DNA of 9,050 bases from CAYINJ01 sp964364745 (GTDB taxonomy: Bacteria > Patescibacteriota > Patescibacteriia > JACRDY01): contig CAYINJ010000026.1 in NCBI GenBank assembly GCA_964364745.1, positions 1 through 9,050 on the forward strand, written 5' to 3'. Position 1 is the stretch's first letter. Every line of letters starts with the position of its first letter. The notes under the pieces were generated by a model that was not told the DNA's origin, did no database searches, and saw nothing but the letters and a program-made list of their open reading frames with translations. A program made the translations under genes and the position numbers. Positions 1-6,604 of the stretch are shown in pieces.

Positions 1-756
1 GTTTTGCCAGCGGACATAGTGATTAGCGGGCGGGTCATATTTCCAGGTGACCTGATAAGTCGGCGAAGACGAATAATCAAAGCCCACTGCTTCAGCCGCG
101 ATGGCACCGACTGGCCGGAGCGACTGATCGACATAGGGCCACGACGGATAGTCCCCCGCCGTGGCCAGCCCTCGGTCGGTCAGATATTGGCGCAACTGGG
201 TAGTCGAGGTAAACAAATTGTGCGGCGCTGCTAGCCGGCGATCGCGCCAAAAATACCGGCCGTGATAAAACTCGTTGATATCATCAATCCAGCGACTAGC
301 CCGGACTTGGGCTAAGCCCGCATCACTGCCGCCGGAGTGGGCATAGAGCGCGCCGACCTCTTCGGCCCAGTCCACAAAATAAGGGCGGACTGAACGGACC
401 GGACCGATCTCCGCCACCTCGTCGCCGGCAAAAATCGCCACAAAGCGGCTAACCGCCCCTTCCGTCACCGCCTCGTAAACCAGCTGGGCTTGATCTAAGC
501 CGGCCTGGGGCCAGGCGTCAAAATGATTTTCGATCATCACGGCGATTGGCTGCTGATTGGCCGTTTCGGCTGGGACCAGCACGCCATCCAGGGCTCGCGC
601 CACGCAGCCGTCGCAACTGGGTGCGCCTGCTGGCTCAATCGTCAACGTCGGGGCGGCAGTATACCGCGGCCAAGCAAACAAAAAGGTGGCCACCACGATG
701 GCGACCACCCCACCACCAATCCACCAGGCCTGTTGGTTGGTGTGCTTCTTCGACAC
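1..756 (-). CDS. DUF3048 domain-containing membrane-anchored protein (C-terminus beyond the window)
   Basis: Reading the minus strand from a GTG at 756-754 gives 252 open codons that run off the left edge, so the C-terminus is missing. Residues 11-29 form a hydrophobic membrane anchor or signal segment (IGGGVVAIVVATFLFAW) after a basic start. From about residue 67 the sequence matches DUF3048 (YerB-like) proteins: PIAVMIEN (70-77), a VYEAVTEGAVSRF stretch (93-105), IGPVRSVRPYFVDWA (117-131), YAHSGG (138-143) and APHNLFTST near residue 180. YerB-type proteins are usually about 330-350 aa, so roughly a quarter is missing. The biochemical function of the family is unknown; it is expected outside the membrane. 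The start lies 5 nt after the rplY stop with no Shine-Dalgarno sequence, which suggests translational coupling in one operon. GTG was chosen because it is the only start upstream of the membrane segment in this frame. The family call is confident, the role is unknown. Confidence 0.88.
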   Translation of the reverse strand, partial: MSKKHTNQQAWWIGGGVVAIVVATFLFAWPRYTAAPTLTIEPAGAPSCDGCVARALDGVLVPAETANQQPIAVMIENHFDAWPQAGLDQAQLVYEAVTEGAVSRFVAIFAGDEVAEIGPVRSVRPYFVDWAEEVGALYAHSGGSDAGLAQVRASRWIDDINEFYHGRYFWRDRRLAAPHNLFTSTTQLRQYLTDRGLATAGDYPSWPYVDQSLRPVGAIAAEAVGFDYSSSPTYQVTWKYDPPANHYVRWQN

Positions 757-761
757 AAAAG

Positions 762-1430
762 TTACTCTGTTTTAGTGTTCTCGGCGGCTTCGGGTTTAGT
801 TTCCGCGCCACCGGCCACTGCCCCTTCAACCGGCACACCGGCTTCCGCGGCCGGCGCGGGAGTTGATTCTGGTTCTTCGGCTCGCGGTTCCGCCACGGTC
901 GCGATCGCCGTCTCGCCCGGGGTCAACACTTCGATTCCGACTGGGATGGTTAGTTGACTGACCGTGATCTTATCGGCAAAGGTGGCCAGTGACGAAATGT
1001 CCACGGTAATTTCTTTGACTAAGTCAGCCGGCAAACAGGTAATTTCAATTTCTTCCAAACTAGTCACCAACGTTCCGCCCAGCGCTTTGACGGCTGGGGA
1101 CTCCCCGGTGAAGACCAACGGAATTTCAGTGGTCAATTTTTCGGTCATGTTGACCTGATAAAAATCAACGTGCTGGAGCGCGTTCGACAACGGGTTGTGC
1201 TGAACATCATAAATCAGCACCTTGACTGGCGCGTTGCCATCAACGGTTAAATCCACCAGGGTACTTTCCCCGGCGGCGCGATACATCCGCTCTAACTCAT
1301 GGCCATTGACCATGACGGTTTGGTTGGTCACCCCGTGGCCATAGAGCACCCCCGGCACCCAACCTGAATCCCGTAATTGATTGATTGAAGCGTTGAGATC
1401 ACGTGTTTTGACTGGGAGGACGGCGGTCAT
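762..1430 (-). CDS. rplY: 50S ribosomal protein L25 (TL5/CTC form)
   Basis: A 222-aa protein of the long L25 type, which binds 5S rRNA in the central protuberance of the large subunit. The N-terminal 5S-binding domain covers about residues 1-93, with VPGVLYGHG (25-33), the GESTLVDL block (54-61) and HVDFYQV (87-93). The C-terminal TL5-like beta domain runs from about 95 to 183, with the family signatures LGGTL (117-121), CLPADLV (132-138) and a closing ATVAEPR (177-183). A low-complexity Ala/Glu/Pro tail follows (184-222), acidic and probably disordered, as in many long L25 proteins. The ATG at 1430 gives an N-terminus that fits the family. No Shine-Dalgarno sequence precedes it (upstream bases are TTTAATGT). 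The DUF3048 gene starts 5 nt after the stop. A 91-nt gap separates it from the zinc-ribbon gene upstream, so its own promoter is possible, but I could not identify one convincingly. Confidence 0.95.
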   Translation of the reverse strand: MTAVLPVKTRDLNASINQLRDSGWVPGVLYGHGVTNQTVMVNGHELERMYRAAGESTLVDLTVDGNAPVKVLIYDVQHNPLSNALQHVDFYQVNMTEKLTTEIPLVFTGESPAVKALGGTLVTSLEEIEITCLPADLVKEITVDISSLATFADKITVSQLTIPVGIEVLTPGETAIATVAEPRAEEPESTPAPAAEAGVPVEGAVAGGAETKPEAAENTKTE

Positions 1431-1479
1431 ACATTAAACCAGGGCTAAACAATCAAAATAAAAATTGGCCAGCCAGACA

Positions 1480-1522
1480 GGACCAGAGCGGGCCAGAAAA
1501 TCATTGATTTTCCTGGTGGTCC
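1480..1522 (-). repeat. Imperfect hairpin just after the zinc-ribbon gene stop
   Basis: An outer arm GGACCA (1480-1485) is complementary to TGGTCC (1517-1522). Inside it, CCAGAAAATCA (1493-1503) pairs with TGATTTTCCTGG (1505-1516) apart from one bulged base. The structure begins inside the stop codon of the zinc-ribbon gene. There is no T-run after the stem in either direction, so it is not a classical intrinsic terminator. It could attenuate read-through into rplY, protect an mRNA 3' end, or bind a protein. The repeat is directly visible; any role is inferred. Confidence 0.45.
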
Positions 1523-1827
1523 TATCGTGAGCCCACCAATTCTAGCACAGTATCTATTTTTTGCAAGTACTGGTAGTTAGCCAAAATATCGTCATCGGTC
1601 AGATCGGCCGCCGCTTCAAATTTCAAGACCTCTTCGGGCTGCAGGTCGGTCACCACCCCGACCGAGCTAACACCGCCGTGGCCTTGGAGTAATAACGCCA
1701 GAATGGCGCTCCGACAATGCTGACAGCGAAGATAGATCACGCTGCCGGCCCCGCTGTCTTCCAGCACTCGCGCCTCCATAAAGTTATAGCGGTTCTCACA
1801 CAACGGGCAGTAGGAAACCATTTTCAT
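1522..1827 (-). CDS. Small zinc-ribbon-like protein, conserved CPR hypothetical
   Basis: With the start at 1827 this is a 101-aa soluble protein. CPLC (residues 7-10) and CQHC (35-38) form a two-knuckle, four-cysteine site typical of a structural zinc ribbon. It is followed by a hydrophobic stretch (ILALLLQ), a VSSVGVVTDL motif and an acidic helical C-terminus with the pattern LTDDDILANYQYL. I recognise this arrangement from uncharacterised proteins common in Parcubacteria-like genomes, recalled rather than searched; no function is known. The frame is open to an ATG at 1878 (118 aa). I prefer 1827 because the zinc knuckle in such proteins lies near the N-terminus, the added 17 codons contain a T-run, and a TATGAT -10-like box (1881-1886) lies only 2 nt before the 1878 ATG. 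Neither start has a Shine-Dalgarno sequence. The gene lies downstream of rodA in the same direction. Confidence 0.78.
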   Translation of the reverse strand: MKMVSYCPLCENRYNFMEARVLEDSGAGSVIYLRCQHCRSAILALLLQGHGGVSSVGVVTDLQPEEVLKFEAAADLTDDDILANYQYLQKIDTVLELVGSR

Positions 1828-1917
1828 GGTTTCATCAAAAAAAGATTGTGATCGACCGCTGGGGTGGCTGGAGAGCATATATCATAAGTAAATCACAGGC
1901 CGCCCCTAGTCGTCAAC

Positions 1918-3009
1918 CTATTGCCGAGCGTAGACGCTTTGGCAGATACCAATGCTGGCCAATAAAACGATCAGTGAGCTACCACCATAACTGACCAGCG
2001 GCAGGGTAATGCCAGTCACCGGGGCCAGACCAAGATTCATCGCCACGTTCATCGTCAATTGGATAAAAATCATGACCAGCACTCCGAGGACCAAAAACAG
2101 CGCGAAGTCATCCCGACACCGTCGGCTCAACGCCACCAGCCGAGTAATCAGGATGGCAAACAGCCCCAACACTAGCGTCACGCCCAACAAACCAAATTCT
2201 TGGGCCAAGACGGCAAAAACAAAGTCAGTGTGGGCTTCGGGCAGAAATTTTAATTGCGATTGTGAACCCAGCGCCAGTCCGGTGCCAGTCAGTCCACCGG
2301 AGCCAATCGCAATCATCGACTGGGTGACATTGTAGCCACTGCCCAAGGGGTCGGCTGCGGGATTCAAAAAAGTCCGCAAGCGATCTTTTTGGTATGGCGC
2401 TAACAGGAAAAACCAGGCCACCGTCACGACCACAATCCCCGTACCAATCAACAGCAGCCACTGATACGACCGCAAGCCAATAATCAAAAATAACCCCAAC
2501 CAGATGAGAAATAGCACCAGGGCTGACCCTAAGTCGGGCTGGAGGATGGTCAAGATAAAAAATACCAGTACGCCGCCGCCACTAGTGGCAATCACCGGTA
2601 AGCGGTTGAGGGGGCGGGGCTGGCGCGATAAATACCAGGCCAGGCAGATAATCACGACCACCTTGATCAATTCGACCGGCTGAAAGCTGGCCAGGCCGAG
2701 TCGAAACCAGCCGGTCGTGCCGCGAATGGTCGCCCCAAAAATCAAAACTGCCAGTGCCAACGCCACGCCGGCGATATAACTGGGGCGCGCCGCTGTCCGC
2801 AACCATTGGTAATCGGTCAGAGCGATGACGATGGCCACCAGCAACCCCAGACCAGTGGCGATCAACTGTCGGTTGAGGTTGCCCCAATCCGGTTGGTCTT
2901 GCGACAGGGTGATCCCATATAGCACCACCAACCCAATTGCCACCAGCAAAAGAGTGCTGATGGCCAGCACCCAATCAAACTGTCGCCACAGTCCGCCAAA
3001 TTTCGTCAT
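1918..3009 (-). CDS. rodA: Peptidoglycan glycosyltransferase RodA (SEDS family)
   Basis: A 363-aa polytopic membrane protein with about ten hydrophobic segments, the usual length for RodA. SEDS proteins polymerise lipid II into glycan strands together with a class B penicillin-binding protein; RodA does so in the elongation machinery. Family signatures are present in order: FQPVELIK (109-116), QPDLGSA (157-163), the loop RLRTFLNPAADPLGSGYN (210-227), QSMIAIGSGG (230-239), LPEAHTDFVFAVLAQEFG (256-273), and the closing GLAPVTGITLPLVSYGGSS (327-345). Asp262 in the HTDF motif is the residue known to be essential for polymerase activity in RodA proteins. The short PEAHTDF form and the chain length favour RodA over FtsW. 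ATG at 3009 gives a normal short cytoplasmic N-terminus. It lies 4 nt after the stop of the upstream Ig-like membrane protein and has no Shine-Dalgarno sequence, so it is probably co-transcribed. No partner PBP is in the window. Confidence 0.95.
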   Translation of the reverse strand: MTKFGGLWRQFDWVLAISTLLLVAIGLVVLYGITLSQDQPDWGNLNRQLIATGLGLLVAIVIALTDYQWLRTAARPSYIAGVALALAVLIFGATIRGTTGWFRLGLASFQPVELIKVVVIICLAWYLSRQPRPLNRLPVIATSGGGVLVFFILTILQPDLGSALVLFLIWLGLFLIIGLRSYQWLLLIGTGIVVVTVAWFFLLAPYQKDRLRTFLNPAADPLGSGYNVTQSMIAIGSGGLTGTGLALGSQSQLKFLPEAHTDFVFAVLAQEFGLLGVTLVLGLFAILITRLVALSRRCRDDFALFLVLGVLVMIFIQLTMNVAMNLGLAPVTGITLPLVSYGGSSLIVLLASIGICQSVYARQ

Positions 3010-3013
3010 GTGG

Positions 3014-3904
3014 TTATTGACTAATCGACATCGGTTTAAACACTCCCGGATACAAAATGTTCACATCCGGCAACACCTCGATGCGGGTCGGATTGGCTAG
3101 CGGTTGATACCAGTTGACTTCAATCGTCCGCCGTTCTAGTGATTCTAAGCCGGTTTGAACAACATAATTCAAGGCCGCCAAGCGCTGACCTTGATAGAGG
3201 CCGATAAAAAATCCGACCTGCCAAAAGCCGTAAGCGCTGTTGTTGGTCACCGTAAAGCGGGTCTTGGCTATGGCCGCGCGACCAGTAATTTTTTCGGCTG
3301 GCACAAATTCCGGGGCGGAGATATCCAGCGCCAGTTTCTCGGCCGCCGTGACCTGATAATTGGTCACTCGATGCCAGCGTTGTTTCAGCACCTCTAAGCG
3401 CACCGCCGTGGGGGTGGTGGCCGACTCCACTCCCAAGGCGATGAGGTATTTCTTTTGACCAGGCAAAATAAAGGTTGATTCCTCCACGACTTTGGCTTGG
3501 TCATTCCAGCGGAAATCGTAGCGTAACTCATCGATCGTCCAGGCGTCATTGGGGTTTTGGACCTCCACAAAAAGGTCGTAGCGCTGATTGCCCAACGCTT
3601 CCACCCGGACATTGGAAAAAGCCAACGGGGCTGGTTGATGACGCGCATGCCACCGGGCGGTGTCAATTGGCATCGGACCGGCTAAGGCGGCCAGGTAGCG
3701 CTCATGTTTGGGCCCATCAACTATAAAATACCGGGCGGCACCATAGAGAGTTACCCCCCACAGGGCCACGCTAACCACCATCAGGGCGCCAATCAACAGC
3801 TGGCGCAACTGGGTCTGATGGTTGACGTACCAGTAGCTCAATTTGAGCTCGTTGGCCGTCAGGCCCCCGATCGATTGTTGATCAAATGGTGTAGGCGATG
3901 TCAT
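3014..3904 (-). CDS. Single-pass membrane protein with two Ig-like extracytoplasmic domains, unknown function
   Basis: A 296-aa protein with a cytoplasmic N-terminus of about 35 residues and one transmembrane helix (about 36-58, LLIGALMVVSVALWGVTLYG), then a long extracytoplasmic part. Residues about 94-175 and 190-283 look like two beta-sandwich modules of the FxLyD/DUF3426 kind: each has a strand-rich pattern with an LFVEVQNPND-like or FTVTNNSAYGFW element, as in domains that describe an N-linked loop between strands. There are no cysteines and no catalytic motif that I recognise. It is the first gene of a minus-strand operon and ends 4 nt before rodA, so a role at the cell envelope alongside the elongation machinery is a reasonable inference but is not shown. 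The ATG at 3904 lies 6 nt after a TATACT -10 box, which suggests a leaderless mRNA. Similar anchored proteins of unknown role occur in CPR genomes. Confidence 0.82.
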   Translation of the reverse strand: MTSPTPFDQQSIGGLTANELKLSYWYVNHQTQLRQLLIGALMVVSVALWGVTLYGAARYFIVDGPKHERYLAALAGPMPIDTARWHARHQPAPLAFSNVRVEALGNQRYDLFVEVQNPNDAWTIDELRYDFRWNDQAKVVEESTFILPGQKKYLIALGVESATTPTAVRLEVLKQRWHRVTNYQVTAAEKLALDISAPEFVPAEKITGRAAIAKTRFTVTNNSAYGFWQVGFFIGLYQGQRLAALNYVVQTGLESLERRTIEVNWYQPLANPTRIEVLPDVNILYPGVFKPMSISQ

Positions 3905-3910
3905 GTCAAC

Positions 3911-3939
3911 AGTATACCATAATGGACTGGCAAAAAACA
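3911..3939 (-). promoter_or_regulatory. Extended -10 promoter of the Ig-like/rodA operon
   Basis: On the minus strand TATACT (3916-3911) is preceded by TGG, giving the extended -10 form TGnTATACT. The sequence 17 nt upstream (3939-3934, TGTTTT) is a poor -35, as is usual for extended -10 promoters. Only 6 nt separate the -10 box from the ATG at 3904, so the expected transcription start falls on or next to the first base of the start codon, predicting a leaderless transcript. Confidence 0.65.
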
Positions 3940-3956
3940 GCTAAATGTGGTACACT
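3927..3956 (+). promoter_or_regulatory. Extended -10 promoter of gyrB
   Basis: TACACT (3951-3956) is preceded by TGG, forming TGnTACACT. CTGGCA (3927-3932), a 4/6 match to TTGACA, lies 18 nt upstream. The predicted start near 3963 gives a leader of about 22 nt before the ATG at 3985. The site overlaps the divergent promoter of the minus-strand operon, so the two RNA polymerase footprints should exclude each other. Confidence 0.6.
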
Positions 3957-3984
3957 ACAGCCACTATTTTGTCTTTCTTCCCCT

Positions 3985-6084
3985 ATGTCTATCCCCGCCA
4001 AGTCCAAGAAAAAACCCGCGACTACGAGTTATGGTGCCGAACAAATTACCGTCCTGGAGGGCTTAGACCCGGTCCGGAAACGGCCGGGCATGTATATTGG
4101 CAATACGGCCGATGAAGGCCTCCATCACCTGCTGTGGGAGGTGGTGGACAACAGCTTCGATGAAGCCATGGCCGGTCATGCGACGGAGATTAGCATTCGC
4201 CTATTTCGCGATGGCGATCAAGACGCGGCTTCAGTCACTGACAACGGTCGTGGTATTCCGGTTGATATCCACAAAGTAACCAAGGTTTCCGCCCTGGAGA
4301 CGGTCATGACTAAGCTGCACGCCGGTGGCAAGTTCGGCGAGGGCGGCTACAAGGTCTCCGGCGGTCTGCACGGCGTCGGTGTCTCGGTCGTCAACGCGCT
4401 GTCGGAGTGGACCAAGGCCGAAATCAAACGTGACGGCAAACTCTGGGTCCAAGAATACAAGCGCGGCCAGCCGGTTAAAAAGGTCGCGCCAGTGGGCAAA
4501 GCCAGCGGCACCGGCACGACCATTACTTTCAAGCCCGATCGCGAGATTTTTACGGTCTGGCAGTTTAACCTCCAAACCATCCTTGATCACTTCCGCCAGC
4601 AGGCCTACTTGACCAAGGGCATTCGACTGACCCTGATCGACGACCGCGAGCAGGTCAGCTATCACTCCAAACGGTTTAACAAGACCATTGCCGTCCCGGT
4701 CTACCAGTACACTTTTTACTTCGAAGGCGGGATCGCCAGTTACGTCAAACACATCAACCTGAACAAATCGCGTAAACACGATACGGTTTTCTATATTGAT
4801 AAAACCGTCGGCGATCTCCAGGTTGAGCTGGCATTACAATATACTGACGATTTACAGGAAGTCGTCTTACCCTTTGCCAACAACATCTACAACCCCGAGG
4901 GCGGCATGCACATTATGGGCTTCCGCACCGCGCTGACTCGGACGATCAACAGCTACGCTCGAGCTAAGGGCTTGATCAAAGAAAAAGATGATAACTTGAC
5001 CGGCGAAGACGTCCGGGAGGGCTTGACTGCCATCATTTCAGTCAAATTACCTGAACCACAATTCGAAGGTCAGACCAAGGCCAAACTCGGCAACGTCGAA
5101 GCTCGCACGGCCGTCGAAACCGTCATGAACGAACAGTTCGCGGTCTTCTTAGAAGAAAGCCCTCGCGATGCCGAAGCCATCATCGGCAAGTGTTTACTGG
5201 CTTCCCGCGCCCGCTTAGCGGCCCGAGCGGCCCGCGACACCGTGCTGCGCAAAGGCGCTCTCGAAGGCCTCACCCTGCCCGGTAAACTAGCCGACTGTTC
5301 CTCGCGCAACGCCGCTGAATCAGAACTGTTCATCGTCGAGGGTGACTCGGCTGGTGGCAGTGCCAAACAAGGTCGCAACCGCGAGTTTCAAGCCATCCTG
5401 CCCTTGCGGGGAAAAATTTTAAACGTCGAACGCGCCCGGATCGATAAGATGCTGGCCAACAACGAGCTGAAGTCATTGATTATCGCCTTAGGCACCAACT
5501 TTGGTGAGCAGTTTGATTTGACTAAACTGCGTTACAACCGCATCGTCATCATGACCGACGCTGACGTCGACGGCGCCCACATCCGGACGCTGTTGTTGAC
5601 GTTCTTCTACCGCTACTTCCCTGACATCATCCGGGAAGGCCACTTGTGTATCGCGCAGCCGCCACTGTATTCCATCAAAGTGGGCAAAGAAGTCCGCTGG
5701 GCCTACACTGAAGAGGAGCGCGAGGCGGCGATCAAAGAATTGACTCGGGGTAAAGAAATCCAGATTTTCGAAGGCGCCGAAGACATTACCGCCGAGGCCG
5801 TCGCGGCCGCCGAGACCGATACCGCTGAAGCCGAGGCTAAAGCGGTGGCCAAAGCCAGCAAAGTCAAGGTTAATATTCAGCGCTATAAAGGTTTGGGCGA
5901 AATGAATCCTGACCAACTGTGGAATACCACCATGGATCCAGCCACCCGCTTAATGAAAAAAGTGACTATCGGCGATGCGGCCAAGGCCGATGAAATTTTT
6001 GACATCCTGATGGGTGCGGAAGTGTCCTCACGAAAACGGTTTATCCAAACCCATGCCAAGTCGGTCCAGAACTTGGATATTTAG
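3985..6084 (+). CDS. gyrB: DNA gyrase subunit B
   Basis: A 699-aa ATPase subunit of DNA gyrase, which with GyrA introduces negative supercoils. GHKL ATPase motifs: WEVVDNS (51-57, with Glu52 as the likely general base and Asn56 for Mg), TDNGRG (85-90) and GLHGVG (127-132). The transducer domain carries the QTK loop (363-365) with the ATP-contacting lysine. The TOPRIM domain has VEGDSAGG (451-458), PLRGKILNVE (473-482) and the metal-binding DADVDG (525-530). The C-terminus has QRYKGLGEMNPDQLW (632-646) and ends in NLDI. PLRGKILNVE and the ending favour GyrB over ParE. An Ala/Glu-rich insertion (about 597-627) separates the TOPRIM parts and makes it some 60 aa longer than the 638-aa Bacillus protein. 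The frame is open to 3898, but the promoter at 3927-3956 lies inside that extension and the family N-terminus fits the ATG at 3985. There is no Shine-Dalgarno sequence. gyrA is not in the window. Confidence 0.97.
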   Translation: MSIPAKSKKKPATTSYGAEQITVLEGLDPVRKRPGMYIGNTADEGLHHLLWEVVDNSFDEAMAGHATEISIRLFRDGDQDAASVTDNGRGIPVDIHKVTKVSALETVMTKLHAGGKFGEGGYKVSGGLHGVGVSVVNALSEWTKAEIKRDGKLWVQEYKRGQPVKKVAPVGKASGTGTTITFKPDREIFTVWQFNLQTILDHFRQQAYLTKGIRLTLIDDREQVSYHSKRFNKTIAVPVYQYTFYFEGGIASYVKHINLNKSRKHDTVFYIDKTVGDLQVELALQYTDDLQEVVLPFANNIYNPEGGMHIMGFRTALTRTINSYARAKGLIKEKDDNLTGEDVREGLTAIISVKLPEPQFEGQTKAKLGNVEARTAVETVMNEQFAVFLEESPRDAEAIIGKCLLASRARLAARAARDTVLRKGALEGLTLPGKLADCSSRNAAESELFIVEGDSAGGSAKQGRNREFQAILPLRGKILNVERARIDKMLANNELKSLIIALGTNFGEQFDLTKLRYNRIVIMTDADVDGAHIRTLLLTFFYRYFPDIIREGHLCIAQPPLYSIKVGKEVRWAYTEEEREAAIKELTRGKEIQIFEGAEDITAEAVAAAETDTAEAEAKAVAKASKVKVNIQRYKGLGEMNPDQLWNTTMDPATRLMKKVTIGDAAKADEIFDILMGAEVSSRKRFIQTHAKSVQNLDI

Positions 6085-6101
6085 TTAAATAATGGTATGA
6101 G

Positions 6102-6128
6102 AAAGCCGCCCCTCGCGGGGCGGCTTTT
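6102..6128 (+). terminator. Intrinsic terminator of gyrB, probably bidirectional
   Basis: AAAGCCGCCCC (6102-6112) and GGGGCGGCTTT (6117-6127) form a perfect 11-bp stem with the loop TCGC, followed by one more T. It starts 17 nt after the gyrB stop. The A-rich left arm gives a short T-run on the minus strand as well, so it can also end the convergent transcript of the 95-aa gene, whose stop is at 6148. Confidence 0.88.
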
Positions 6129-6134
6129 GTGGGC

Positions 6135-6160
6135 CGTCAACGGTTGCTTAGCCGTTGACG
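6135..6160. repeat. 9-bp perfect inverted repeat over the 95-aa gene stop codon
   Basis: CGTCAACGG (6135-6143) and CCGTTGACG (6152-6160) are perfect complements around an 8-nt loop that contains the stop codon (6150-6148 on the minus strand). There is no T-run. With the terminator at 6102-6127 it makes two tandem hairpins between the convergent genes. It may be an mRNA 3'-end stabiliser, or an accident of GC-rich coding sequence. Confidence 0.4.
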
Positions 6161-6435
6161 ACGATTTCGTGGCGGGTCTCCTCGCCGGACGGCCGGCGGC
6201 GGATGACCACCGCGTGGCCGTTGGTCGGCACCTTCTTGGCGCGACTGGCGGCGGCGCGCGCCAGCTCTTCATCGGACAAGCCGCGGCCGCCCGTCAGACA
6301 GAAGCCGATCATGGCCTGGTTGAGCCGGCGGGACGCCGGCTGGAACCCGAAGGGCATGGCCCCCTCGTGATTCGGGTCGTTGCCGCCGAAGCCGTCCTTG
6401 GCCGCGCGCTCCTCGTGCAAGCAAACCTTGGCCAT
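6148..6435 (-). CDS. Uncharacterised 95-aa protein, strongly expressed by its signals
   Basis: I do not recognise this protein. It is soluble, mixed-charge and glycine-rich. The first half holds FGGNDPNHEG (16-25) and GAMPFGFQPASRRLNQAM (25-42), then GFCLTGGRGLSDEELARA (44-61), which reads as a helix start, and an Arg-rich end with RRRPSGEE (79-86) that looks like a beta hairpin. Two cysteines (5 and 46) are not arranged as a metal site. The ATG at 6435 was chosen over an upstream GTG/ATG extension (open to 6579) because AAGGAGG sits 6 nt before it and a consensus promoter lies within that extension. Codons are strikingly GC-rich at third positions (all four lysines AAG, arginines mostly CGC/CGG), unlike gyrB or rodA. 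It is monocistronic, convergent with gyrB. Function unknown; the reading frame itself is well supported by its promoter, ribosome binding site and terminator. Confidence 0.78.
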   Translation of the reverse strand: MAKVCLHEERAAKDGFGGNDPNHEGAMPFGFQPASRRLNQAMIGFCLTGGRGLSDEELARAAASRAKKVPTNGHAVVIRRRPSGEETRHEIVVNG

Positions 6436-6444
6436 TCCTGGCCT

Positions 6445-6451
6445 CCTTTCT
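6445..6451 (-). promoter_or_regulatory. Strong Shine-Dalgarno sequence of the 95-aa gene
   Basis: The minus strand reads GAAAGGAGG followed by CCAGGA and the ATG at 6435, a near-perfect anti-16S match at ideal spacing. It decides the start against the longer open frame and contrasts with the SD-less housekeeping genes nearby. Confidence 0.85.
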
Positions 6452-6495
6452 GGAAAGTGGTGAAAGAGCTCTCTTGCCACAAACTGTGATTTTAC

Positions 6496-6524
6496 ATCAT
6501 AGCATAGATATAATGTATTGTCAA
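6496..6524 (-). promoter_or_regulatory. Consensus sigma-70-type promoter of the 95-aa gene
   Basis: TTGACA (6524-6519) and TATGAT (6501-6496) are 17 nt apart on the minus strand, with TGC directly before the -10 box, so both the extended -10 and a perfect -35 are present. The surroundings are AT-rich. The start is expected near 6489, giving a leader of about 54 nt. This is the closest match to consensus in the window. Confidence 0.85.
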
Positions 6525-6544
6525 TAGTAAACCAAGAAAATACT

Positions 6545-6571
6545 AAAAAACGGCCATTTCTGGTCGTTTTT
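6545..6571 (-). terminator. Intrinsic terminator after the Gmad2 / 46-aa unit
   Basis: The minus strand reads AAAAACGACCA, loop GAAA, then TGGCCGTTTTTT: a stem of about 10 bp with one G-T wobble, flanked by A- and T-runs on both sides, so it may work in both directions. It lies 34 nt after the stop of the 46-aa gene and about 175 nt after the Gmad2 stop, and it separates this unit from the promoter of the 95-aa gene. Confidence 0.75.
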
Positions 6572-6604
6572 ATCCCCAATCCCCTATTTTTCTAGATTTC
6601 CAGT

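Noticed and set aside
523..957. Plus-strand open frames opposite the DUF3048 and rplY genes
   Set aside because: Both minus-strand genes are clear family members; the plus-strand frames have no recognisable motifs and are shadows of GC-rich coding sequence.
3898..3984. 29-codon N-terminal extension of gyrB
   Set aside because: The extension overlaps the likely gyrB promoter and does not resemble GyrB N-termini; the ATG at 3985 fits better.
4231..4779. 182-codon minus-strand frame inside gyrB
   Set aside because: It is antisense to the conserved GyrB ATPase domain, has no ribosome binding site and matches no family.
5488..5916. 142-codon minus-strand frame inside gyrB
   Set aside because: Antisense to the TOPRIM domain; its Gly/Phe-rich sequence is the reverse reading of the GyrB codons.
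6436..6579. 48-codon N-terminal extension of the 95-aa gene
   Set aside because: It contains a consensus promoter and the Shine-Dalgarno sequence of the ATG at 6435, so it is leader, not coding.
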